Positions 35,214-43,656 of a stretch of 64,000 nucleotides of DNA are shown here, piece by piece. Origin of the DNA: an uncultured Clostridia bacterium. GTDB lineage: Bacteria > Bacillota > Clostridia > Oscillospirales > Ruminococcaceae. Positions within the stretch are counted from its first letter, which is position 1; every line of letters begins with the position of its first letter. The DNA lies in contig CANQXS010000004.1 of NCBI GenBank assembly GCA_947627875.1, forward strand, positions 80,041 to 144,040. Direction: 5' to 3'. Made by a program: the position numbers and the translations under genes. The notes under the pieces were generated by a model, which was not told the DNA's origin, searched no databases, and saw nothing but the letters and a program-made list of their open reading frames with translations.

Positions 35214-36593
35214 TTATACCGTATGACCCTTATCGGTTATCGTCTTTACTATTCCGTCGACGTAGCGGCGGCAAATTTCCTCGGTCTCGGCTTCAGCCAT
35301 TACCCTTATCAAAGCTTCGGTCCCGCTCTCGCGGACGAGTATCCTTCCGCTGCTGCCTATTTCGCTCTCGGCTTTCTTTATTGACTCCGCAACGTCGGGG
35401 TCGTTGAGAACGGCGGCTTTATCCTTTACCTTTACGTTTACGAGCACCTGGGGATAAACGGTAAGCCCCTCGCAGAGCTCGCTCATCTTCTTCTTGCTCG
35501 CTATCATGACCTCCATCATCTTGAGGCTCGTTAAAATCCCGTCGCCGGTAGAGGCGTATTTTGAAAAGATTATATGCCCCGACTGCTCGCCTCCGAGCCT
35601 GCAGCCGTTCTTTTGCATATATTCATATACATATTTGTCTCCGACGGCGGTTTTTGCGTAACCTATGCCGAGCTCGTCAAAGGCCTTATAGAGCCCGAAG
35701 TTCGACATAACCGTAGTTACCACGGTGTTGGTCAAAAGCTTTCCGCGGCTCTTCATATATTTTCCGTAGATATAAAGGATATGGTCGCCGGTCACGGCTC
35801 CGCCCTTTTCGTCGACGCAGAGGCAGCGGTCGGCGTCGCCGTCGTAGGCAAACCCGACGTCGAGCCCGTTCTCGACGACGAATTTCTGAAGATTTTCAAG
35901 GTGAGTCGAGCCGCAGTCTTTATTGATGTTTATGCCGTCGGGCTCGGCGCCTACGACGTAGGTCTTGGCTCCGAGAGCGTCGAATACCGACTTTGCTATG
36001 TTCCAGCTCGAACCGTTGGCGCAGTCGAGACCTACCTTAAGCCCCTTGAAGGAGTATATTCCCAGAGAGATAAGATAGCCTATATAGCGGTTTCTTCCCG
36101 AAACGTAGTCGACCGTTCTTCCTATATTCTCGCGGACGGCATAGGCGGGCTCGCTGCCGCCGAAAGCCGTCGGCTTGCCGTCGAGGTAATCCTCTACGAG
36201 CGAAATAACGTCTTCCGACATCTTTTCGCCGTTCGAGTTTATCAGCTTTATTCCGTTGTCGTAATAGGGGTTATGGCTCGCCGAGATCATAATTCCGCAG
36301 TCGAACTCGTCGATTTTGGTGATATAGGCTACCGAAGGGGTGGTAGTGACGTGAAGAAGGTAGGCGTCGGCTCCCGAAGAGGTAAGCCCCGCTGCAAGAG
36401 CGTATTCAAACATATAGCTCGAACGGCGGGTGTCTTTTCCTATCACTATGCGCGCGTGCTCGCCCGAGCCCGCCCTGCGCTTAAGCTCTCCGTAATACCA
36501 GCCCAGAAATCTGCCGACCCTGAACGCGTGGTCGGCTGTAAGACCGATGTTTGCCTCCCCGCGGAAGCCGTCGGTTCCGAAATATCTGCCCAT
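35214..36593 (-). CDS. glmM: Phosphoglucosamine mutase
   Basis: Converts glucosamine-6-phosphate to glucosamine-1-phosphate. The 459-residue protein begins MGRYFGTDGFRGEAN. It carries the phosphoserine loop MISASHNPYYDNGIK, the Mg-binding DGDADRCLCVDE, the sugar-binding loop GGEQSGHII and the phosphate-binding RESGTEALIRVM. The ATG at 36593 is used because GAAAGGAAATG precedes it; a TTG six codons upstream overlaps that site. It shares a transcript with glmS and starts from its own promoter, separate from the upstream ftsZ, which has its own terminator. Confidence 0.96.
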   Translation of the reverse strand: MGRYFGTDGFRGEANIGLTADHAFRVGRFLGWYYGELKRRAGSGEHARIVIGKDTRRSSYMFEYALAAGLTSSGADAYLLHVTTTPSVAYITKIDEFDCGIMISASHNPYYDNGIKLINSNGEKMSEDVISLVEDYLDGKPTAFGGSEPAYAVRENIGRTVDYVSGRNRYIGYLISLGIYSFKGLKVGLDCANGSSWNIAKSVFDALGAKTYVVGAEPDGININKDCGSTHLENLQKFVVENGLDVGFAYDGDADRCLCVDEKGGAVTGDHILYIYGKYMKSRGKLLTNTVVTTVMSNFGLYKAFDELGIGYAKTAVGDKYVYEYMQKNGCRLGGEQSGHIIFSKYASTGDGILTSLKMMEVMIASKKKMSELCEGLTVYPQVLVNVKVKDKAAVLNDPDVAESIKKAESEIGSSGRILVRESGTEALIRVMAEAETEEICRRYVDGIVKTITDKGHTV

Positions 36594-36625
36594 TAACTCA
36601 TTTCCTTTCAAAACATATTGAAAAT

Positions 36626-36654
36626 ATTATACAGTATCGGGCGGAGAATGTCAA
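36626..36654 (-). promoter_or_regulatory. Promoter of glmM-glmS
   Basis: Consensus TTGACA (36649-36654), 17-nt spacer, TATAAT (36626-36631), about 25 nt before the glmM ribosome site. Confidence 0.88.
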
Positions 36655-36723
36655 CATAATAATGCCGTGATGAAAGCTAAAAGTTTCGGTCAAGATTTTG
36701 ATCCTGTTCCGCTTTTCCGACAA

Positions 36724-36758
36724 AAAAGCGCCTCCACCTTAGCGGCGGAAGCGCTTCT
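36724..36758 (-). terminator. Terminator of ftsZ
   Basis: AAGCGCTTCCGCC and GGAGGCGCTTTTTTG on the reverse strand form a stem followed by a U run just beyond the ftsZ stop, separating the dcw cluster from glmM-glmS. Confidence 0.82.
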
Positions 36759-36768
36759 GCGATTATTC

Positions 36769-37833
36769 TTACTTATTGAGGAAGCCCCAGAGGTTGTCGT
36801 AGAACGGGTCTCCGGTAGACTTGCGCTCCTCGCCCTCGGCAGAGGATTCCTCCTCCTTGGGTTCCTCGGGCTCGGGCTGATACTCGTCGAAGTCCGCTGC
36901 GATGACGATAAGGTCGATAGCGTCGTTGAGGTCTTCCTTGAAGTCCGCGCCGAAGATGAGGTTTACGTCCTCGGCGGCAGCCTTGGTGATGGTGTCGGTC
37001 AGCTCGGCGATCTCGCCCGCAACGATGTCTTCCGACATAGTGATGTTGATGAGCAGCCTTCTTGAGCCCTTGATAGAGGTCTCGAGCAGCGGGCTCGAGA
37101 TGACCTGCTGAACGGCGTCGGCGACTTTGTCCTTGCCCTCGCCATGTCCGATAGCCATATGAGCGTAGCCGGCGTCTTTCATTATAGTCTGAACGTCGGC
37201 AAAGTCGACGTTGATCTCGCCGTGCCTGAGAATGAGCTCGGTTACGGAGAGGACCGCGGTTTTAAGTATATCGTCGGCAAGAGCGAAGGACTGGCGCATA
37301 GTCAGGTTCTCCTTGCCGGTGAGAAGCTTCTGGTTGGGTATTACTACGAGCGAATCGACGTTTTTAAGAAGGGCGTCGATCCCGCGCTCTGCCTGTGCAA
37401 GCTTCTTTGCGCCTTCAAACGAGAAGGGCTTGGTTACGACCGCAACCGTAAGTATTCCCATATCGCGGGCAATTTCGGCGACTACGGGAGCAGCGCCGGT
37501 GCCGGTCCCGCCGCCCATTCCGGCGGTGATGAATATCATATCCGCACCCTTAAGAGCGTCGCATATTTCGTCTTTAGATTCCTGAGCGGCTCCCTCGCCG
37601 ACCTCGGGCCTTCCGCCGGCGCCGAGACCGTGGGTCAGCTTCTGACCTATCTGGATCTTTATGGCTGCCTTGGAGTTCTTGAGAGCCTGCGCATCGGTAT
37701 TTATAGCAATATATTCGACATTCTGGATGCCGGTCGAGACAATGCAGTTGAGGGCGTTTCCGCCGCCTCCGCCTACACCTACAACCTTGATCTTTGCCAA
37801 ATCAATGCCTTCGTTTTCCATAATGAATCCCAT
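36769..37833 (-). CDS. ftsZ: Cell division protein FtsZ
   Basis: Tubulin-like GTPase that forms the division ring, 354 residues. The nucleotide-binding region is KVVGVGGGGGNALN, the tubulin signature is GMGGGTGTGAAPV, and the T7 loop is EINVDFADVQTIM. After the core, a short acidic linker (about 318-340) leads to a tail ending FYDNLWGFLNK. That tail lacks the usual basic DIPxFLR-type conserved C-terminal peptide. ATG at 37833 has TTGGAGG 9 nt upstream; longer in-frame starts run into the promoter region. It is the last gene of the dcw cluster and has its own promoter-like sequence. Confidence 0.96.
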   Translation of the reverse strand: MGFIMENEGIDLAKIKVVGVGGGGGNALNCIVSTGIQNVEYIAINTDAQALKNSKAAIKIQIGQKLTHGLGAGGRPEVGEGAAQESKDEICDALKGADMIFITAGMGGGTGTGAAPVVAEIARDMGILTVAVVTKPFSFEGAKKLAQAERGIDALLKNVDSLVVIPNQKLLTGKENLTMRQSFALADDILKTAVLSVTELILRHGEINVDFADVQTIMKDAGYAHMAIGHGEGKDKVADAVQQVISSPLLETSIKGSRRLLINITMSEDIVAGEIAELTDTITKAAAEDVNLIFGADFKEDLNDAIDLIVIAADFDEYQPEPEEPKEEESSAEGEERKSTGDPFYDNLWGFLNK

Positions 37834-37899
37834 TTTCAACATCCTCCAATATCCAATATATAATAATCGGCGAAGCGCCCACAAACTAAATATAGTATT

Positions 37900-37935
37900 A
37901 TAGTATCACAAAAAATCTCACTTGGCAATAGGTTT
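37900..37935 (-). promoter_or_regulatory. Probable ftsZ promoter
   Basis: Reverse strand TTGCCA, 17-nt spacer, TACTATAAT. The -10 can be read as TACTAT (17-nt spacing) or TATAAT (20). It lies in the 128-bp gap between ftsQ and ftsZ. Confidence 0.5.
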
Positions 37936-37961
37936 TTGAAAGAAATTTCAGGAAACTTACA

Positions 37962-38828
37962 TCAATTTTCGACCGAACCGCCGTCAGAGGTCTCGGAGCC
38001 ATCCGAAGAGGGCGGATCCTGAGGCTGATTCACAGCTTCAAGGTCCTCTTTTTTGATGAACGAAGCTCCCGCCGCCGCGCTGTGATAGATTATCTCGCCT
38101 TCGTCCTCGGGCGAGAGGTTTTCTTCGATTATCGCAGTTATATAGCGAAGCTTATATTCATAATCGAGCGAGCTTCCGAAATCAATGTCGATCCGATCGT
38201 CGTATTTCATCGTTATGTTGGTTCTGTCCGTTATGTCGATAGAGGTTATTTTGCCGTCGCAGGTCTCTGAAATCGCCTCGAAGAGCTCGAGGATTATCTC
38301 CTTCTTGGTTTCGTCCTCAGACTCGAAGTCTTCCCCGAGGGCGACGTTTTTGAGCTGCATTCCCGTAACGAGTATCAGCCCCGCCCTCGCGCCGAGCTGC
38401 TCGGTTTCGAGGTATCTTCCGTTCTTTGTTATTACGGCATAGCGCGAGCCCTCGTATTCGCAGCAGGCGAACGCCTGTGCCTCGGTGACCTCGACTATGA
38501 ATTTGTCGGGCAGCTTCCGCCTTAAAGTCACGCTTTCGAGGTATATGAGCTTATCCTTTATCTTCTCGGCGGTCCTGTCTAAGTTTATGCCGTACATATT
38601 CCTGCCCTCGTGGAGCCCGCCGGCGTTCAATATCTGGTCGGCGGAATAAATGCTGTTGCCGGTAACGGTGTATTCCTTTATGTTGAATAATACCGTTCTT
38701 GAGAGAACGAGGAATATCCCCGCGCATATAAGGAACAGCATAAGATAGTAAAGCGAAAGATTGCGCCTGCGGCGGCGGGGTCTGCCCTGAGGAGCAGGAT
38801 TGCCGGATGATTTTACAACGTCCTTCAT
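37962..38828 (-). CDS. ftsQ: Cell division protein FtsQ/DivIB
   Basis: Bitopic divisome protein of 288 residues that bridges early and late division proteins. A basic cytoplasmic tail (RPRRRRRNLS) precedes one transmembrane helix (about 26-45). A POTRA domain follows: FNIKEYTVTGNSIYSADQIL, then LRRKLPDKFIVEVTEAQAFA. The beta domain after it carries VITKNGRYLE. The C-terminus is an acidic, Pro/Ser-rich tail. AGGAAAGGAAG precedes the ATG. It sits 17 nt after murA within the cluster. Confidence 0.9.
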   Translation of the reverse strand: MKDVVKSSGNPAPQGRPRRRRRNLSLYYLMLFLICAGIFLVLSRTVLFNIKEYTVTGNSIYSADQILNAGGLHEGRNMYGINLDRTAEKIKDKLIYLESVTLRRKLPDKFIVEVTEAQAFACCEYEGSRYAVITKNGRYLETEQLGARAGLILVTGMQLKNVALGEDFESEDETKKEIILELFEAISETCDGKITSIDITDRTNITMKYDDRIDIDFGSSLDYEYKLRYITAIIEENLSPEDEGEIIYHSAAAGASFIKKEDLEAVNQPQDPPSSDGSETSDGGSVEN

Positions 38829-38844
38829 TTTTTCGCTTCCTTTC

Positions 38845-40104
38845 CTATGTTCTCTTTATCGCCGCGCCCACCGAGCGCAGCGCAGTCTCTATCGATTCAT
38901 ATCCGCGGTCTATATAATGCAGGTTCGAGACCGTTGTAGTGCCTTCGGCGGCAAGCCCTCCGAGGACCAATGCCGCGCCGGCTCTTAAATCCGAGGCTAC
39001 CGTCGCGGTTCCCGAGAGCCTTGCCGCGCCTTCTATCACGGCTACCTTGCCCTCCGCCTTTATATCGGCTCCGAGGCGCCTCAGCTCGGGAGCCGCCCTG
39101 AAGCGGTTCTCGAATATGTTTTCGACAATTACCGATGTCCCCTTTGCCTTTGTGAGCACAGCCATAACTATCGGCTGGCAGTCGGTCGGGAACCCGGGAT
39201 AGGGCATCGTCCTTACGGTTTTTATCGCACGAAGCGGCTTCTTAGCGTTTATGTAGATCCTATCGGAATAGGGGTAGACCCCGCAGCCCATCTGCTCGAA
39301 CACCGACACCGTCGAATACATATCCGACGGTCTCACGCCCCTGAGCATAAGCTCGCCGCCCGTTATCGCCGCGGCGCCCATATATGTTGCCGCCACTATC
39401 CTGTCGGGCATAACCGTGTATTCCGCTCCGTGGAGCTTTTCAACCCCCTTAACGGTTACCGTAGAGCTCCCCTGCCCCGAGATTTCGGCTCCGCAGGCGT
39501 TTAAAAAGCCCGCAAGGTCGGCTATTTCGGGCTCGCGCGCGGCGTTCCTTATAACCGTTTCACCCGAGCCGATAACTGCCGCGAGCATTATGTTTTCGGT
39601 CGCGCCGACGCTCGGCAGAGTCAGGGTTATATCGGCTCCCGTAACCGTCCCGGAAAGGGTGCAGTCGAGAACTCCGTGGTCTTCGCATATCTTCGCGCCG
39701 AGCTTTCTTAAGCCCGAAAGATGAAGGTCTATAGGTCTCGGACCGAGCTCGCAGCCCCCGGGGAACGACAGCCTGCACCTTCTGAGCCTGCCGAGAATTG
39801 CCCCGAGAAACACTATCGACGAGCGCATTTCGCGCATAAGCTGCTCGCTTATTTCGTAGTCGGATATGCTCCCGGAGTCTATCTCTAAGGTACTGCCTTC
39901 GCGCCTGCATTTGCAGCCGAGCGACCCGAGAATGCGGCAGGAGGAATAAACGTCGCTCAGCGCGGGGCAGTTATGTATAACGCAGACCCCGCCCGACAAA
40001 AGCGTTGCCGCCAGAACGGGGAGGACGCTGTTTTTAGCGCCGTGAACTCCTATCTCGCCCGATATTTTTCTTCCGCCCTCTATGTAAAGCTTTGATTCCG
40101 TCAC
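38845..40104 (-). CDS. murA: UDP-N-acetylglucosamine 1-carboxyvinyltransferase
   Basis: First committed step of peptidoglycan synthesis: transfers enolpyruvate from PEP to UDP-GlcNAc. It has 419 residues from GTG at 40104, the usual MurA length, with AAAAAGGGG upstream; a longer in-frame ATG start is possible but adds 16 atypical residues. Motifs include GEIGVHGAKNSVLPVLAA and the fosfomycin-target cysteine loop FPGGCELGPRPIDLH. Later come YPGFPTDCQPIVMAVLT and DLRAGAALVLGGLAAEGTT. The active-site Cys is retained. It lies between murG and ftsQ in the dcw cluster. Confidence 0.95.
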   Translation of the reverse strand: MTESKLYIEGGRKISGEIGVHGAKNSVLPVLAATLLSGGVCVIHNCPALSDVYSSCRILGSLGCKCRREGSTLEIDSGSISDYEISEQLMREMRSSIVFLGAILGRLRRCRLSFPGGCELGPRPIDLHLSGLRKLGAKICEDHGVLDCTLSGTVTGADITLTLPSVGATENIMLAAVIGSGETVIRNAAREPEIADLAGFLNACGAEISGQGSSTVTVKGVEKLHGAEYTVMPDRIVAATYMGAAAITGGELMLRGVRPSDMYSTVSVFEQMGCGVYPYSDRIYINAKKPLRAIKTVRTMPYPGFPTDCQPIVMAVLTKAKGTSVIVENIFENRFRAAPELRRLGADIKAEGKVAVIEGAARLSGTATVASDLRAGAALVLGGLAAEGTTTVSNLHYIDRGYESIETALRSVGAAIKRT

Positions 40105-40182
40105 CGCAATATCCCCTTTTTGACTGTTATGCATCGGCTTTCTACGTTGCATAATATGTCAATCGGGGATTTTGTGCTACAT

Positions 40183-41322
40183 TCAGGCTTTAATGACCTC
40201 TGAAATCACGTTCCAGATCCTTTCGGGGGTGTCCTCTATGAATTGCTCGCTCGCATGAGCCGACATTTCGTTCAGCGCTTCGGGGTCGTTTATAAGACCT
40301 CTTACCGTTTCGGCGATAAGCCCGGGGGTTATGTCCTTTTGCTCATAGAGCACCGCCGCGCCCGCGCTTTGCAGCACGAGCCCGTTGTAATACTGATGAT
40401 TCTCGGCAAGATAGGGCGACGGGATAAGGATAGAAGCCTTTCCCTCAGCCTCTATTTCGGTCAGAGCGCCCATTCCGCAGCGGCTTATTATAAGGTCGGC
40501 GGCTGCCATGCAGACCGACATGTTGTCGATATATTCCTTAACGATAAAGTTGGGGTGCTCCGAAAGGACTATTTTCCTGTCGGCAAGCCCCTTTTCAAAT
40601 TCCTCGCGGTTGCTCTTTCCGTAGGAATGGATATGGTTCACCTTTACTCCGTCGCGGATATACCATTCCATCAGCTCGAGCGCGGCGTTGTTTATCGCCC
40701 TTGCGCCGAGGCTCCCGCCGGTTGAGAGCACGCAGACCGAACCGTCGAGCCCGAGGCTGCGCTTTGCCTCCTCTTTCGAGAGGGTATGACCCGCGAAGCC
40801 TTTCCTTACGGGCAGACCGGTTACGACGCACTTTGAGCGCACCTGCTCCTCGAGCCTGTCGGCGGCCTTGGAGACGGTGAGCATTATCCTGTCGACGTCG
40901 GGGGAAAGGAGCTTTGTCGTGAGTCCGGGGAAGGCGTTCTGCTCGTGGATAACGGTTTTTATCCCCATTTTCGCGGCTTTTCTTACGATAGGTCCGCAGA
41001 CGTAGCCGCCCGTGCCGATGACGATATCGGGCTTGAAATCCTTGAGTATCTTGGAGGCTTTTGCGCCCGAAGTCGCAAGATAGGCGGCGGCTTTTATGTT
41101 CCTGCCGATATTTTTCAGCGACAGGTGCCTTTGAAAGCCCGCGACCTTCATTCCCGCGAAGTTGAAGCCAGCGTTTTCGGCAAGGCGGTGCTCCATTCCG
41201 TTCGGAGTCCCGACATAGAGGAACTCAGCGTCGGGGCAGTTGTCTTTTATTATTTCGGAAATGGCGAGCGCAGGGTTCACATGTCCCGCGCTGCCTCCGC
41301 CCGAAAGGATAACTCTGAGCAT
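40183..41322 (-). CDS. murG: UDP-N-acetylglucosamine-MurNAc-pentapeptide transferase
   Basis: Membrane-peripheral GT28 glycosyltransferase that adds GlcNAc to lipid I to form lipid II; about 379 residues. The glycine-rich N-terminal loop ILSGGGSAGHVNPALAI and the second loop LSTGGSLGARAINNAALE bind substrate. The acceptor/UDP region contains ISRCGMGALTEIEAEGKASI followed by PSPYLAENHQ. ATG at 41322 is chosen, with GCGGGTGA as a weak ribosome site; the GTG three codons earlier is possible. It starts about 20 nt after ftsW, so the genes are coupled. Confidence 0.95.
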   Translation of the reverse strand: MLRVILSGGGSAGHVNPALAISEIIKDNCPDAEFLYVGTPNGMEHRLAENAGFNFAGMKVAGFQRHLSLKNIGRNIKAAAYLATSGAKASKILKDFKPDIVIGTGGYVCGPIVRKAAKMGIKTVIHEQNAFPGLTTKLLSPDVDRIMLTVSKAADRLEEQVRSKCVVTGLPVRKGFAGHTLSKEEAKRSLGLDGSVCVLSTGGSLGARAINNAALELMEWYIRDGVKVNHIHSYGKSNREEFEKGLADRKIVLSEHPNFIVKEYIDNMSVCMAAADLIISRCGMGALTEIEAEGKASILIPSPYLAENHQYYNGLVLQSAGAAVLYEQKDITPGLIAETVRGLINDPEALNEMSAHASEQFIEDTPERIWNVISEVIKA

Positions 41323-41340
41323 AATTTTCACCCGCTGATA

Positions 41341-42600
41341 TTATATTTCGCACTGCCGCGATATTCCGAGGATAACTCCCATTTCGGCGAGCTGCATCAA
41401 AAGCGCCGTGCCTCCCGAGCTGAAGAAAGGCAGCGAAATGCCGGTGTTCGGGAAGGCGTTGCAGGCGACGCCGATGTTCAAAAACGCCTGCAAGCCTATC
41501 TGGAAGGTTATGCCCGTCGCAACGAGCATTCCGAATTTGTCGGGCGCCTTTTTCGCGATATAAAAGCCCCGATAAACGAACAGCGCGAAGAGGATAACGA
41601 CGACTATTCCGCCCAAAAAGCCGAGCTCCTCGACGATTATCGGGAGTATGAAGTCGTTATACGGCTCGGGGAGCCAGGCGTATTTTTGGCGCGATTCTCC
41701 GAATCCGAGACCGAACCACCCGCCCGAGCCTATCGCTATCAGCGACTGGGCGGTCTGCCAGCTCTCGTCGGAAATTTCTCCGCTGTCCGCCTGCGACATG
41801 CTCGTAAAGCGGTCGAGGACGTAGGAAAGGTCGATAAGCCCGAGAAGGCTCGCTATCGAAGCCGCGAGCACCGCTGCGACGACAAGGAGCACTCCCGCCC
41901 TGATGAGCTGCTTTATCGGTATCCCGCTCACAAAGAGCACGCAGAAGCCTATCATAACCATAAGCATAAGCCCCGAGATATGCCTCTGCAAAACCATAAG
42001 TCCGCAGACGAGCCCGAGGACGACAACCATCGGCAGAACGCCCTTGCGGAAGTTGTTGTAATGATTCTGATGCCTTACCGCGAGGTAGGAGAGAAAAACG
42101 ATAAGAACCGCTTTCATAAGCTCGGAGGGCTGGAACGACCACGAGCCTATCTCTATCCACCTGTAGGCGTTCGCCTCGGCATGACCTATCGGCGAGAATA
42201 CCGCGAGCATAAGCGCCAGCGCGGTTATAAAGCCGATAAAGACTATCTTTGTGTTCATAAGGATATGATAGTCGAAGAACGAAATGAACACCATAATGAT
42301 AACGCCGGCAACGGCGGCTATCCCCTGAGTGCGGACATACATATAGCCGTCGTGAGCCTTCGAGGTGAGCCCCGCCATATAGCTCGCCGAGAACATCATG
42401 ATTATCCCGTATACGAGTAGGACGATGACTATAACGAAGAAGAGCATATCGAGGTTGCCGTCGTAGATTCTGAGCCCGGGCTCCTTCTGCTTCGGCTTTT
42501 TTTCGGCGGCTTCCGGCGGAGCCTTCAGCGCCTGAGGCGGCGGTGTTTCGCCGCCGGCGGGAGCCCTGCCGACTATGTAATTCTTTCTTTTACGCGCCAC
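41341..42600 (-). CDS. ftsW: Lipid II polymerase FtsW (SEDS family)
   Basis: SEDS glycosyltransferase that polymerises lipid II at the septum together with its cognate penicillin-binding protein. The 419 residues comprise a Pro/Lys-rich cytoplasmic N-terminus (1-45) and about ten transmembrane helices. SEDS motifs are SWSFQPSELMKAVLIVFLS, a long extracellular loop with SMSQADSGEISDESWQ, and the closing GISLPFFSSGGTALLMQLAE. GTG start at 42600 with AAAGGGAGG upstream. Its position between mraY and murG points to FtsW rather than RodA or SpoVE. Confidence 0.93.
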   Translation of the reverse strand: MARKRKNYIVGRAPAGGETPPPQALKAPPEAAEKKPKQKEPGLRIYDGNLDMLFFVIVIVLLVYGIIMMFSASYMAGLTSKAHDGYMYVRTQGIAAVAGVIIMVFISFFDYHILMNTKIVFIGFITALALMLAVFSPIGHAEANAYRWIEIGSWSFQPSELMKAVLIVFLSYLAVRHQNHYNNFRKGVLPMVVVLGLVCGLMVLQRHISGLMLMVMIGFCVLFVSGIPIKQLIRAGVLLVVAAVLAASIASLLGLIDLSYVLDRFTSMSQADSGEISDESWQTAQSLIAIGSGGWFGLGFGESRQKYAWLPEPYNDFILPIIVEELGFLGGIVVVILFALFVYRGFYIAKKAPDKFGMLVATGITFQIGLQAFLNIGVACNAFPNTGISLPFFSSGGTALLMQLAEMGVILGISRQCEI

Positions 42601-42622
42601 GGCGCAGCCTCCCTTTGCGGAT

Positions 42623-43636
42623 TTATTTCAGATATATCACCGTCGCGGCGGCACCGAGTATGCCTGCGGCAAGGGTTATCGCGGAAAATACGAAGACGAT
42701 CTTATATTCGCTCCAGCCCGAAAGCTCGAAGTGGTGATGAATGGGAGCCATTTTGAACACCCTTTTGTGCCTGAGCTTGTAGCTGCCTATCTGTATTACG
42801 TCGCTCATAGCCTCGATGAGATATATTATCCCGACGAGCGGTATAAGGAGCTCGAGCCCGCTCGCAAACCCGAGAGCGACTACGCAGCCCCCGAGGAACA
42901 TCGAGCCGGTATCCCCCATAAACACCTTCGCGGGGTGAAGATTCCAGACCAAAAATCCGAGGCAGCCCCCGGCGACTGCCGTCGCGAAGGCGGAATATTC
43001 CCAATCGCCCAAAAGGACGAAGATAAACGCGAACGCCGCGGCATAGATAAGCGTTACCGAGCCGCAGAGCCCGTCTACCCCGTCGGTAAGGTTCACGGCG
43101 TTTACAAAGCCGTAAATCGCCACTGCCATTATTATATAATAGAATATCCCGAAGTCGACTTCTCCCAAAAACGGGATAACGACCTTAGTCGTGTCGCCCA
43201 AAAGATGGAGCCCCGCTAAGTAGAGCACAACTACTATCGCCTGACAAATGCTCTTTGCCTTAACGTTGAAGCCCTGGTTGCGCTTTTTCACGACCTTAAT
43301 ATAGTCGTCGGCAAAGCCTATAAGAAGAAAGCAGACCGAGACCCCGAGCCCGAGCAGCAGCTTTAAAACGGCGTTGTCGGGCTGTTCGAGCATATGAGCG
43401 CTCCTGTATCTTGAAATGAGAACGCAGCCCGCAAGCGAAGCTATTACGGTAGACGCCGCGAACATAAACCCGCCCATAAGGGGGGTCCCCTCTTTGTCTT
43501 TCTGCCAGCGGGGACCTATTTCGAGAATGTGCGCGCCCGCCTTGAGCTTTTTTAGGTAGGGTATGAGTATTGCTCCGAAGCCCGCAGAAACGACCGCGGA
43601 GACAATTCCGACGATAAGATTTATCCAATACGGCAT
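42623..43636 (-). CDS. mraY: Phospho-MurNAc-pentapeptide transferase
   Basis: Integral membrane enzyme that makes lipid I from UDP-MurNAc-pentapeptide and undecaprenyl phosphate; 337 residues and about ten helices. Catalytic motifs appear in order: GFADDYIKVVKKRNQG (Asp pair), NLTDGVDGLCG, FMGDTGSMFLGG and the HIH-type loop MAPIHHHFELSGW. GGAAGG lies upstream of the ATG. It follows murE by 20 nt; in many relatives murF would lie between them and murD after mraY, but both are absent here. Confidence 0.95.
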   Translation of the reverse strand: MPYWINLIVGIVSAVVSAGFGAILIPYLKKLKAGAHILEIGPRWQKDKEGTPLMGGFMFAASTVIASLAGCVLISRYRSAHMLEQPDNAVLKLLLGLGVSVCFLLIGFADDYIKVVKKRNQGFNVKAKSICQAIVVVLYLAGLHLLGDTTKVVIPFLGEVDFGIFYYIIMAVAIYGFVNAVNLTDGVDGLCGSVTLIYAAAFAFIFVLLGDWEYSAFATAVAGGCLGFLVWNLHPAKVFMGDTGSMFLGGCVVALGFASGLELLIPLVGIIYLIEAMSDVIQIGSYKLRHKRVFKMAPIHHHFELSGWSEYKIVFVFSAITLAAGILGAAATVIYLK

Positions 43637-43656
43637 AAGGGTTTACCTTCCTGTTT

